DNA of 64,000 bases from Psychrobacillus sp044762745. GTDB taxonomy: Bacteria > Bacillota > Bacilli > Bacillales_A > Planococcaceae. The stretch covers positions 1 through 64,000 of the forward strand of contig NZ_JBIWEX010000010.1 in NCBI RefSeq assembly GCF_044762745.1. Reading direction: 5' to 3'. Below are positions 53,368 through 61,694 of the stretch, piece by piece; the first letter of the stretch is position 1; each line of letters starts with the position of its first letter. The position numbers were made by a program, and so were the translations under genes. The notes under the pieces are model-generated. The model saw nothing but the letters and a program-made list of their open reading frames with translations. It was not told the DNA's origin and searched no databases.

Positions 53368-53976
53368 ATGATTTGGAAAGGGTTTCGATTTGGAATGTTT
53401 TTGCAGATTGCAGTTGGACCAATCTGTTTGTTTATTTTTCAAACTGCAGCTACTTCCGGATTTGTTGCTGCAGAAACAGGTGTATTGGGGGCAGCGATCG
53501 TTGATAGTCTCTATATACTTGCAGCAATTTTTGGAATAGGGAAGATGCTTAATAGGTATCCAAGAATGAAAGGGGTCATTCGCTATTTTGGGGCAGCGGT
53601 TCTTGTTTTGTTTGGTTTAAGTACCGTCATAGGAGTTTTTGGGTTTTCCATAATTCCAAGTTTAGATTTTCACGCTGAACAAAGTATAGAAATAATATTT
53701 GTTAAAACGATTGTTTTAACGCTTTCCAATCCATTGACAATTCTATTTTGGGCTGGCGTTTTGTCTACGAAACTAGTAGAAGAAGGTTTAAAGCAAAAGG
53801 ATATGTATTCCTTTGGACTTGGTGCAGTATTATCCACTCTCTTTTTTCTAACGATCATTTCAATTTTAGGGACATTTCTATTTGTTTTTGTAGAGCCAGT
53901 TGTTCTGAAAGGATTGAATGTAATTGTAGGTATTGTGTTGGTAGCATTTGGAATAAGAACAGCAGTCAAAAAATAG
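53368..53976 (+). CDS. LysE family transporter
   Basis: A 202-residue membrane protein with six spans. The start FRFGMFLQIAVGPICLFIFQ with its GP and the conserved LSNPLTILFWAGV in the middle match the LysE/RhtB exporters, which release amino acids or other small metabolites. Substrate unknown. GGGGAATAG precedes the ATG. Monocistronic with a strong terminator. Confidence 0.87.
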   Translation: MIWKGFRFGMFLQIAVGPICLFIFQTAATSGFVAAETGVLGAAIVDSLYILAAIFGIGKMLNRYPRMKGVIRYFGAAVLVLFGLSTVIGVFGFSIIPSLDFHAEQSIEIIFVKTIVLTLSNPLTILFWAGVLSTKLVEEGLKQKDMYSFGLGAVLSTLFFLTIISILGTFLFVFVEPVVLKGLNVIVGIVLVAFGIRTAVKK

Positions 53977-54014
53977 TCCAGGCAGAAACAATTTAGTTTG
54001 CCTGGATTTTTTTT
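53977..54014 (+). terminator. Terminator of the LysE gene
   Basis: TCCAGGCA (53977-53984) and TGCCTGGA (53999-54006) followed by eight T. Confidence 0.94.
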
Positions 54015-54031
54015 GAGTAATTACCTAAAGC

Positions 54032-54838
54032 CTACACATATCTTGAGTCGTTTGTAATTGCCATAGCTTGATTGATTTTCTCTGCGGTTTCTTTCAGTAG
54101 TGGCAAGAATTCATCACGCAATATTTCTTTAGATACTCGACCAGCATGAACAGAGCAGTTAAAAGCAGCGAATACTTTTCCAGATGCATCTCGAAGTGGT
54201 ACTGCGATGGAACGAAGACCTTCTTCTAACTGCTGATCGACACCACCCCATTCATTTTCTCGAACTTCTTCTAGCATAGTCAGCAGCTGCTCTTTATCAA
54301 CGATTGTTTTATCTGTAAATTTTTCGAAATCGAAGGACTCTAAATATTTTTCTAATCTTTCTTTTGGCAAGTATGCCAGTAGGACATGGCCCATGGATGT
54401 TGCATAAGCTGGTAGGCGTGAACCTACGTCTAAGTTGATGGACATAATTCGTTTCGTGGAAACACGTGCTACATAAATGATATCTGTACCATCTAGAATC
54501 GAAATGGAGCAAGATTCTCCGGTTTGATTGACAAAATCACGCATGAATGAATGAGCAATACTCCACTTATTATTGGATGATAAGTATGCGTAACCGAGTG
54601 ATAGTGTACGAGCTGTCAATGTAAACAAACTGTTGTTGGATACGGCGAAGCCTAGATGTTCAAGCGTCAATAATATTCTACGAGCTGTAGGTCTACTAAG
54701 TCCTGTTAGTTTCGATACATCACTAATAGTGAGTGCTTGGTTTTCTTGTGAAAATGCTTGGATTACTTGAAGTCCACGCTCCAATGATTGTATGTAGTCT
54801 CCCGACTGTTTGAAATTGTCTGTCTTTTCTATTGACAA
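54032..54838 (-). CDS. IclR family transcriptional regulator
   Basis: A 268-residue IclR protein: winged helix at about 14-75 (ISDVSKLTGLSRPTARRILLTL) and a GAF-like effector domain (about 90-265, with YATSMGHVLLAYLP and NEWGGVDQQLEEG). It is divergent from the aromatic operon, and PcaU/PcaR/PobR of the same family control beta-ketoadipate genes. TTG 54838 is preferred over GTG 54847 because GAAGGGTG is then correctly spaced. The binding motif is probably the GTACG array beside it. Confidence 0.92.
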   Translation of the reverse strand: MSIEKTDNFKQSGDYIQSLERGLQVIQAFSQENQALTISDVSKLTGLSRPTARRILLTLEHLGFAVSNNSLFTLTARTLSLGYAYLSSNNKWSIAHSFMRDFVNQTGESCSISILDGTDIIYVARVSTKRIMSINLDVGSRLPAYATSMGHVLLAYLPKERLEKYLESFDFEKFTDKTIVDKEQLLTMLEEVRENEWGGVDQQLEEGLRSIAVPLRDASGKVFAAFNCSVHAGRVSKEILRDEFLPLLKETAEKINQAMAITNDSRYV

Positions 54839-54866
54839 AGCTATCACCCTTCATGTTAAAATAAGA

Positions 54867-54904
54867 TTGTACGAATAAAGAACTATTGTACGTATATCGT
54901 ACAA
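54867..54904. promoter_or_regulatory. Putative IclR operator, site 1
   Basis: TTGTACGTATATCGTACAA (54886-54904) is a perfect palindrome around five bases. Another GTACG lies at 54869-54873, exactly 19 bp upstream of the palindrome's first GTACG. It sits between the IclR gene and the dioxygenase gene. The same three-part pattern recurs at 55886-55919. Confidence 0.8.
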
Positions 54905-55028
54905 TGCTAATAGGAAATTTGCAAGTGCTGTACGAAGAATTTTTATTTTTTTATAACTAAATGAATACGCTTACAATTGGTGTTGTATGGTTGGGGATTA
55001 TCAAACAAAACTTGAGGGGGAAATAGAA

Positions 55029-55796
55029 ATGGCAGAAGTAGCAGTAAAAAACGCAAGAGTATTAGAAGCGTATGAAGGATTTGTAAAACATATGAAAGCA
55101 TTCTTAGAAGAGCAACAGTTTAACCATGAAGAGTATACGAACTTTGTGAACTGGGCAGATCGACTAGGTAGAAGTGGAGAGATTCCATTATTCTTAGACG
55201 TTTTTGTAGAAACATATGTGTTAGAAGCAAAATATAAAAATACTCCCGGAACAGAGCCATCGTTACTTGGACCTTACTATGAAGAAAACTCACCTTTACT
55301 AGAAGGATCGAAAGTTGTGATTCCACAACGTCCAGATGAGCCAGGAGATAAATTGAAATTTTTCGGAAACGTTAGCTCTGTAAATGGACCGATTGGAAAA
55401 ACGAAGGTCGAGTGGTGGCAAGACGATGCAGATGGATTATATTCAAACTATGATTCTACTGCACCAGATTTCAATTTAAGAGGGCAGTTCTACACAGATG
55501 AGAATGGAGATTTTGAAGTACAATCAATCGTACCAATTCCATATCAAATTCCAACAAATGGACCTACTGGTGAATTTACATTTGCTGCCGGTTATCATGC
55601 ATACCGTCCAGCGCATATTCATATTAAGTTCGAACATGAGGGACATGAGACATTAATTACGCAAGTGTTCTTTGAAGGAGACCAATGGTTAGAAACGGAT
55701 GTTGCCGGTGGTGTTCGTTCAACGCTTACTACAAAACTGATAGATAAGGGTGACCATAAAGAAGCTACCTTAAACTTTGTCATGCGAACTGAATAA
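55029..55796 (+). CDS. catA: Intradiol ring-cleavage dioxygenase (catechol 1,2-dioxygenase type)
   Basis: A 255-residue non-heme Fe(III) dioxygenase that opens catechol between its two hydroxyl carbons to give cis,cis-muconate. The iron ligands can be seen: Tyr138 (GLYSNYD), Tyr172 (VPIPYQIP), His196 and His198 (RPAHIHIKF). It is shorter than many catechol dioxygenases (about 300), mostly at the N-terminus. Hydroxyquinol is another possible substrate, but the muconate cycloisomerase in the operon favours catechol. ATG 55029 follows GAGGGGGAAA. Confidence 0.88.
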   Translation: MAEVAVKNARVLEAYEGFVKHMKAFLEEQQFNHEEYTNFVNWADRLGRSGEIPLFLDVFVETYVLEAKYKNTPGTEPSLLGPYYEENSPLLEGSKVVIPQRPDEPGDKLKFFGNVSSVNGPIGKTKVEWWQDDADGLYSNYDSTAPDFNLRGQFYTDENGDFEVQSIVPIPYQIPTNGPTGEFTFAAGYHAYRPAHIHIKFEHEGHETLITQVFFEGDQWLETDVAGGVRSTLTTKLIDKGDHKEATLNFVMRTE

Positions 55797-55885
55797 GATA
55801 TTAATTTCATAGCTGTCGAGTAAAACTTGTCAGCTATTTTCTGTTAGACTTTTTAGATAATTTTGATACAATAAAAATATAGTTT

Positions 55886-55919
55886 GTACGTATTAAGTAA
55901 TTATGTACGAATAACGTAC
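55886..55919. promoter_or_regulatory. Putative IclR operator, site 2
   Basis: GTACG (55886), then GTACG-AATAA-CGTAC (55905-55919), with a 19-bp step as at site 1. It lies 17 bases upstream of the alpha/beta hydrolase start, so that gene and those after it have their own regulated promoter. Confidence 0.8.
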
Positions 55920-55935
55920 GAAAAGGGGTGCGATA

Positions 55936-56769
55936 ATGGATTTTTACAAAGTAAATATAAATGGAAAAGCTATACAAGTTGCCGACTATCCAGGGGAAAA
56001 AGGACCAATCATTGCAATCCACGGATTAACCGGGACACATAAGAACATGCATTACTACGCAGAAAGACTCAAAGGAGAATATCGTTTTATTTCAATTGAT
56101 TTGCGCGGGCGTGGGAACAGTGATGAAACGGATGAAGAGCCGTCGATTTTCAAACATGCGGATGATATTGTCGGTTTAATAAATGAGTTGAAGTTAGAAA
56201 GTCCTATTCTATTAGGATATTCAATGGGTGCTTTTATTTCAGCTATTGTTGCAAGTCGGTTGAAGTCAGTGAAAGGTTTGATATTACTGGACGGCGCTGC
56301 AAAAGCGACGGAACACCAACGAGGAATTGTACAGCCATCTCTAGGAAGAATTAGTAGAGAGTTTACTTCAAAATCGCATTACACAGAAGAAATTCAGAAG
56401 ATTTACTCGAACTTAGGTATCGAGTGGAATGATGTGTTACAAGAAACAGTTGAATACGAAGTGGGTCCTGCAGGAGACCATTGGGAAAATAAATCAACAG
56501 AAGCACGCATAGTTGCTGATTTTAATAGCTTCTATAATTTTAGTCCGAAAGAGATTTGTTCCCAAATTGAATGTCCGGTGCTGCTCGTTTACGCGAAAGG
56601 CAATATTGGTTCAATGCCACCACTTTTTTACCTAACAGATTATGAAGAAACTAGGAAGCATACAAAGCAAATAGAGACAGTTGTGTCGGATTGTAATCAT
56701 TACACGATGGTATTTGAAAAGCGGGAAGATATTCAAATAGCAATGGATGTATTTCTACAAAAACTATAA
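55936..56769 (+). CDS. Alpha/beta hydrolase, candidate beta-ketoadipate enol-lactonase
   Basis: A 277-residue alpha/beta-hydrolase: oxyanion region IAIHGLTGT, nucleophile elbow GYSMG with Ser96, and a C-terminal catalytic His in CNHYTMV. In this operon it would hydrolyse beta-ketoadipate enol-lactone (PcaD/CatD role). The assignment comes from its neighbours; the sequence alone shows only the fold. AAAGGGG precedes the ATG. Carried with the transporter and the pathway genes that follow. Confidence 0.8.
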   Translation: MDFYKVNINGKAIQVADYPGEKGPIIAIHGLTGTHKNMHYYAERLKGEYRFISIDLRGRGNSDETDEEPSIFKHADDIVGLINELKLESPILLGYSMGAFISAIVASRLKSVKGLILLDGAAKATEHQRGIVQPSLGRISREFTSKSHYTEEIQKIYSNLGIEWNDVLQETVEYEVGPAGDHWENKSTEARIVADFNSFYNFSPKEICSQIECPVLLVYAKGNIGSMPPLFYLTDYEETRKHTKQIETVVSDCNHYTMVFEKREDIQIAMDVFLQKL

Positions 56770-56803
56770 TGGACAACTACAAAGGGTTTAAGGGGAGAAA
56801 AAA

Positions 56804-58462
56804 ATGAAATTTTCGTTGGGAAATTTAAATAGGATTCTGTGGAAGTCCCACAAGCAAACGAAAGATCTAGTGACAATGGCGGAGCTTCGGAATCACAGCA
56901 GTGCAGGGATGGTATCTTCTGAATTGCCGGTTGGAAAAATGAGCACCACTAAGAACGAACAGACAAAACGAAATAATTCCTATAGCACAACGCAATTTGT
57001 CGGTCTCTTTTTAGGGCCACTATCATTTCTATTAATACTGTTTTTCTTGCCTCTTCCACAACTGAGTGACCAAGGGCGATCTGTCCTCGCGATTACTGCA
57101 TGGATTGCTGTATGGTGGATTTTGGAATCAATCCCATTAGGTATTACTTCTCTAATGCCTCTAGTATTATTGCCAGTGATGGGGGCGGTCGGAGAGGGTG
57201 TTGCTGCTGCTAGCTACGGAAACCCTCTAATCTTTTTATTTATCGGAGGGTTCGCGCTAGCTTTAGCTTTGGAGCGCTGGAATCTCCATGAACGAATTGC
57301 GATTACGATTATCAGTGCAGTGGGGACTAGTACTCCGGGGCTAGTTCTAGGATTTATGTTAGCGACAGGTTTAATATCAATGTGGGTTTCGAATATGGCC
57401 ACAGTTATGCTAATGCTTCCGATTGGTACGGCCATCATCGCAAAAGTCGTGACTCTCATGAAAGAAGATAATGTGTATTCCAAAGAAGAAGAAATGAAGT
57501 TCACGAAATCAATTATTTTTGCAATAGGCTTTGGGGGAACAATTGGCGGAAGCGCAACCTTGATAGGAACACCGACGAACCTTGTGCTTGCAGGACTTTC
57601 CAAGGAACTATTAGGGTTTGAAATATCCTTCGCCCAATTTTTTCTCTTTGCCTTTCCGCTGACTGCGTTGTTGATGCTGTTTTCTATTTTCTATATTACA
57701 AAAATTGCTTATCCAATGAAGGTTAAAAAAATTAAGAACGGTCGTCAGTTTGTAAGTGATCGGAAAAAAGAACTTGGTAAAATGTCGTATGAAGAAAAAA
57801 TAGTATTGTCCATTTTCTGTTTAACTGGATTCATGTGGATGACGAGAACATTCCTATGGAGTGATATCATCCCTGGTTTGAGCGATACGATGATTGCTAT
57901 GGTAGCCGCGGTTCTACTACATATTATTCCATCATCTAATAGACCGGGCGAACGTATCCTTGGAAAAGATTCACTCAAGAATATGCCATGGGATGTTCTG
58001 CTCTTAGTTGGTGGTGGGCTTGCACTTGCTGCAGGTTTTAACGGAACGGATCTGGCGACCTGGATTGGTAGCCAATTACTATTACTAGATGGTGCTTCTT
58101 ACCTTATGATTCTTGGTGTTACTACATTGCTTGGTATCGGTATGACACAAATGACGCCGAATACAGCGACTGTAACGATTCTTGTTCCAATTACTGCAGC
58201 GTTGGCGCTTGCAATGAATGTTCACCCGCTTCCGCTTATGACAGCGGTAGCTATGGGAGCTGGGTTTGCATTTATGTTACCGATTGGTACGCCATCGAAT
58301 GCGATCATATTTGCAACCGGCAAAATAACGATGATGGATATGCTGAGAAAAGGGACGGGTCTGACGGTATTGGCATATGTTCTAATTGTTTTGTTTGTGT
58401 ATTTCGTTCTTCCAATCATATTTGGTATCAATCAGTTTGAATACCCAGAGGTTTTAAAATAA
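56804..58462 (+). CDS. DASS/SLC13 family dicarboxylate transporter
   Basis: A 552-residue sodium-coupled carboxylate carrier with about 11-12 spans after a roughly 60-residue hydrophilic N-terminal tail. The two repeats carry the SNT-like motifs SNMATVMLMLP and TPNTATVTILVP. Family substrates are C4-C6 di- and tricarboxylates. In this operon muconate, beta-ketoadipate or a related acid is a plausible cargo. GGGG lies before the ATG. Confidence 0.88.
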   Translation: MKFSLGNLNRILWKSHKQTKDLVTMAELRNHSSAGMVSSELPVGKMSTTKNEQTKRNNSYSTTQFVGLFLGPLSFLLILFFLPLPQLSDQGRSVLAITAWIAVWWILESIPLGITSLMPLVLLPVMGAVGEGVAAASYGNPLIFLFIGGFALALALERWNLHERIAITIISAVGTSTPGLVLGFMLATGLISMWVSNMATVMLMLPIGTAIIAKVVTLMKEDNVYSKEEEMKFTKSIIFAIGFGGTIGGSATLIGTPTNLVLAGLSKELLGFEISFAQFFLFAFPLTALLMLFSIFYITKIAYPMKVKKIKNGRQFVSDRKKELGKMSYEEKIVLSIFCLTGFMWMTRTFLWSDIIPGLSDTMIAMVAAVLLHIIPSSNRPGERILGKDSLKNMPWDVLLLVGGGLALAAGFNGTDLATWIGSQLLLLDGASYLMILGVTTLLGIGMTQMTPNTATVTILVPITAALALAMNVHPLPLMTAVAMGAGFAFMLPIGTPSNAIIFATGKITMMDMLRKGTGLTVLAYVLIVLFVYFVLPIIFGINQFEYPEVLK

Positions 58463-58484
58463 TTCGAAACTTAGGAGTGAAATA

Positions 58485-59207
58485 ATGAGTAAAGGATTGG
58501 AATATTTTAAAGAAGTGTACGACGAGGTTCCAGGTTGGGTGCAGAAAATGCATGATTATAGCCCGATTGTGCTCGATCATTATACGGGATTACGCGGAGA
58601 GATTATGCAAGATGGTGCATTATCCCGCAAGGAAAAAGATGTGCTTTTAGCGAGTATGAACGCTGCTCGATTGTATGCACGCAGTATGGGTTATCACACG
58701 AAAGGCGCAATCGATTTTGGGTCGACGATTCCTGAACTAGTGGAGTACTTTTTAGTTTCTTATTTATACGGAGGAACAGCGGCTTTAAAAGTATCGCTAG
58801 AGGGACTTGCTTATGCACTTGAGCTAAAAGGGAAGCGAATAGTACATTCTGAAAAGGATCCAGAGACGATTGAAGAGATTTTCGAGACGATAATTACATG
58901 GCTAGGTGACGAGGATACTAACTTTTTAGTAGAATCTCTTGCAATCATTCAAAGTGGTGACAAAGCAAGAATAGAAAAAAAGCTTCTTGGAGAAGGCCGT
59001 GTGTCTACGCGTATGAAGCATTTAAATATGGTTGGAAACTATATTACACAACTACGAGGAGCAGATGCGGTTCCTTGGATAGAAAAAGCGAGAGCAGTAG
59101 GTGTAACGGAAGCAGAACTTGCGGATGTTGGGTATATTTGCGTGTTAACCGCTGGAATTCCAGCATGGTTTGAAATAAGCGATTCATTAAAGTTAGCAAC
59201 TAAGTAA
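58485..59207 (+). CDS. Carboxymuconolactone decarboxylase (CMD) family protein, double domain
   Basis: A 240-residue helical protein with two CMD-like halves: about 40-115 (LSRKEKDVLLASMNAARLYA ... YHTKGAIDFGSTIPELVEYF) and about 150-235 (RMKHLNMVGNYITQLRG ... ARAVGVTEAELADVGYI). No AhpD CxxC pair is seen, so a peroxidase-like role is unlikely. In the protocatechuate branch PcaC decarboxylates carboxymuconolactone. Here, where no muconolactone isomerase is present, it could fill that step; this is speculative. GGAG precedes the ATG. Confidence 0.8.
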   Translation: MSKGLEYFKEVYDEVPGWVQKMHDYSPIVLDHYTGLRGEIMQDGALSRKEKDVLLASMNAARLYARSMGYHTKGAIDFGSTIPELVEYFLVSYLYGGTAALKVSLEGLAYALELKGKRIVHSEKDPETIEEIFETIITWLGDEDTNFLVESLAIIQSGDKARIEKKLLGEGRVSTRMKHLNMVGNYITQLRGADAVPWIEKARAVGVTEAELADVGYICVLTAGIPAWFEISDSLKLATK

Positions 59208-59219
59208 GGAGAGTTTAAT

Positions 59220-59906
59220 ATGTCAAAAGTTATCAGTGACATTCAGGATGCTTTAGCTTGTGTAGAGAGTGGTCATACCGTCTTAGTAGGTGGTTTTGGA
59301 TTAGTAGGGGCACCTCTTTCATTAATAGAAGGTTTAACAGAAAAAGATGTGAAAGATTTAACGATTGTTAGTAATAATCTTGGTGAATCGGGTAAAGGTC
59401 TTGGGATTTTACTCAATCAAAACAAAATCAAAAAAGGGATTGGTTCTTATTTTACGAGTAACCGGGATGTCGGGGGTAAGTATCAAAAAGGAGAAATCGA
59501 GTTAGAGTTGCTACCTCAAGGTACATTAGCCGAATCTCTACGTGCTGGTGGTGCTGGACTAGGCGGATATTACACGACAACTGGTGTTGGAACGGATCTT
59601 GCAAAAGGAAAAGAAGAACGAGTGATTGATGGAGTGAACTATATTTTTGAAAAGGCGATTCGTGCAGATGTTGCACTTATTCGTGCACATAAAGCAGACA
59701 CCCTTGGAAATCTCGTTTATTACAAAACTGCGCGTAACTTTAACCCGCTTATGGCAACAGCTGCGAAGAAAGTAATTGTAGAAGTGGATGAAATTGTGCA
59801 ACCTGGTGAGTTAAATCCCGAAGAAATCGTGACGCCATTTTTGTATGTCGATACAATTATTCAAGCACAGCAAGTGTTGACGAAGGAAGGGGTTGTGAAC
59901 AAATGA
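59220..59906 (+). CDS. 3-oxoacid CoA-transferase, subunit A
   Basis: A 228-residue subunit of a succinyl-CoA:3-oxoacid (3-oxoadipate) CoA-transferase, with the glycine-rich VLVGGFGLVGAPLSLIEGL. Together with subunit B it charges beta-ketoadipate with CoA from succinyl-CoA. AAGGAGAG precedes the ATG. Its stop overlaps the next start (ATGA at 59903). ScoAB and PcaIJ are the close choices; the operon favours PcaIJ. Confidence 0.93.
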   Translation: MSKVISDIQDALACVESGHTVLVGGFGLVGAPLSLIEGLTEKDVKDLTIVSNNLGESGKGLGILLNQNKIKKGIGSYFTSNRDVGGKYQKGEIELELLPQGTLAESLRAGGAGLGGYYTTTGVGTDLAKGKEERVIDGVNYIFEKAIRADVALIRAHKADTLGNLVYYKTARNFNPLMATAAKKVIVEVDEIVQPGELNPEEIVTPFLYVDTIIQAQQVLTKEGVVNK

Positions 59907-60541
59907 CTACATTAAGTAAAACAGATATGCAGCATTTAATCGCGAAGCGTGTAGCAGCTGAACTCGAAGGACCTTGTGTTGTGAATTTAGGAATTGGTAT
60001 TCCTACACTCGTTGCGGAATATATGGATGCAAAGGATATTTACATGCATACGGAAAATGGCCTGCTTGGCGTAACAGATGTGGGGGAAGCGGATATCGAT
60101 CCAAACCTTGTAAATGCAGGAAAGCTACCAGTCGGGGAAGCAATTGGTGCCTCTTATTTCAATAGTTCAGATTCCTTTGCAATGATTCGTGGAGGGCATA
60201 TAGATGTAGCAATTCTAGGTGCGCTTCAAGTCGATCAGACTGGCGTTATTGCGAACTGGGCCGTACCCGGAAAGAATATTATGGGTGTCGGTGGTGCAAT
60301 GGATTTATTGGTTGGTGCAAAGAAAGTATTTGTGACGATGAGTCATTCGTCAAAAGACGGCAGTAGCAAGTTGCTGAAAGAATGTACATATCCGATTACA
60401 TCGACAAGAAGTATTGATATGATTTTCACGGAACTTGCGGTATTTGAAGTAGTGGATAAGCAATTGAAGCTTGTCGAGTTAATGCCAGGTGTAACCATTG
60501 AAGAAGTACGAGCAAAAACGGAAGCTGATTTTATACAATAA
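59903..60541 (+). CDS. 3-oxoacid CoA-transferase, subunit B
   Basis: A 212-residue subunit carrying the catalytic glutamate (Glu51 in HTENGLLGV), which forms the enzyme-CoA thioester. The NLGIGIPTLVAEY segment is typical. It pairs with the subunit A gene it overlaps by four bases. In this operon it most likely acts on beta-ketoadipate. Confidence 0.94.
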   Translation: MTTLSKTDMQHLIAKRVAAELEGPCVVNLGIGIPTLVAEYMDAKDIYMHTENGLLGVTDVGEADIDPNLVNAGKLPVGEAIGASYFNSSDSFAMIRGGHIDVAILGALQVDQTGVIANWAVPGKNIMGVGGAMDLLVGAKKVFVTMSHSSKDGSSKLLKECTYPITSTRSIDMIFTELAVFEVVDKQLKLVELMPGVTIEEVRAKTEADFIQ

Positions 60542-60563
60542 TATAGAAGAAAGTTGGTTCTAA

Positions 60564-61676
60564 ATGAAAATACGTTCTTTTGATGTTTATATATTAGATT
60601 TACCAACAATTCGCCCGCACCAATTAGCGATGCATACGATTGTCTCCCAATCAGTCGTAGTAGGTTGTGTCACAGATGAGGAAGGGCGCGAGGGCTGGTC
60701 CGAAGTGGCGACTATTGGAGGAGCATCATACGGAGAGTCGACACCTGAAGCGATTAAAGCAAATATAGATACGTATATTGCACCGCTAGTTATCGGGAAA
60801 GATCCTATTCATTTTGACAAAATTATGTATGAGGTTTCGAAGCAAGTTAGAGGCAATAATTTTGCGAAAACGGTAGTGGAAGCTGCAATTATTGATTTAG
60901 CCGCTCGTAGTAAAAATATACCGGCATTCGAATTATTCGGAGGCCAAATTCATACTTCATTGCCAATTGCATGGACACTTGCAAGTGGAAATACTGCAAA
61001 AGATATTGAAGAAGCGAAAGAATTTTTGCATCAAAAGCGCCATAATATTTTCAAGTTGAAAATAGGAAAAGGCGATCCGTTTAAAAACGTCGAGCATGTT
61101 CGAAAGATAAAACATGCAGTTGGAGACGAAGCTCGTATTACGGTCGATGTCAATCAAGCGTGGGACGAGGATACCGCGAATTATTGTATCGCAGCTCTAG
61201 AAGATGGCGGCGTTTCGATGATAGAGCAGCCGCTACAAACATGGAATTACGAAGGAATGGCAAGGTTAACCTCTCGTTTTAAAGTACCAATTATGGCAGA
61301 TGAAGCTGCAAATAGCATACAAGATGTATTCCAAATTTCGAAGCACCGTGCCGGAAATTGTATCGCGTTGAAACCTTGCAAAGCAGGAGGGCTAACGCAA
61401 ACGAAGAAAGTGGCGGGTATAGCAGAAGCAGCAGGAATTGGATTGTATGGAGGTACGATGATTGAGTCTAGCTTAGGAACAGCAATTTGTGCTCAACTGT
61501 ACGCAACAATCCCAGAAATGAAATTTGGTACAGAAATATTCGGTCCTTTATTGTTTAAAGATGATCTTACGTTGGAACCTATTAAGTTTGAAAACTTTGA
61601 AGTGGTAATCCCAACCGGTCCTGGATTCGGTGTAGAAATTGATCGTGAAAAAGTGAAGCATTATGCAAGAAGTTAA
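60564..61676 (+). CDS. catB: Muconate cycloisomerase (MLE subfamily, enolase superfamily)
   Basis: A 370-residue enzyme that turns cis,cis-muconate into muconolactone. Residues fit the MLE subgroup: the K-x-K pair Lys164/Lys166 (FKLKIG), metal ligands Asp195 (VDVNQ), Glu221 (IEQPL) and Asp246 (MADEA), and Lys270 (ALKPCKAGG). Members also include chloromuconate cycloisomerases and dipeptide epimerases. Its place next to the dioxygenase favours muconate. Start codon ATG 60564; the ribosome site GAAAG is modest. Confidence 0.88.
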   Translation: MKIRSFDVYILDLPTIRPHQLAMHTIVSQSVVVGCVTDEEGREGWSEVATIGGASYGESTPEAIKANIDTYIAPLVIGKDPIHFDKIMYEVSKQVRGNNFAKTVVEAAIIDLAARSKNIPAFELFGGQIHTSLPIAWTLASGNTAKDIEEAKEFLHQKRHNIFKLKIGKGDPFKNVEHVRKIKHAVGDEARITVDVNQAWDEDTANYCIAALEDGGVSMIEQPLQTWNYEGMARLTSRFKVPIMADEAANSIQDVFQISKHRAGNCIALKPCKAGGLTQTKKVAGIAEAAGIGLYGGTMIESSLGTAICAQLYATIPEMKFGTEIFGPLLFKDDLTLEPIKFENFEVVIPTGPGFGVEIDREKVKHYARS

Positions 61677-61694
61677 TGGGTTGGAGATGATGAG

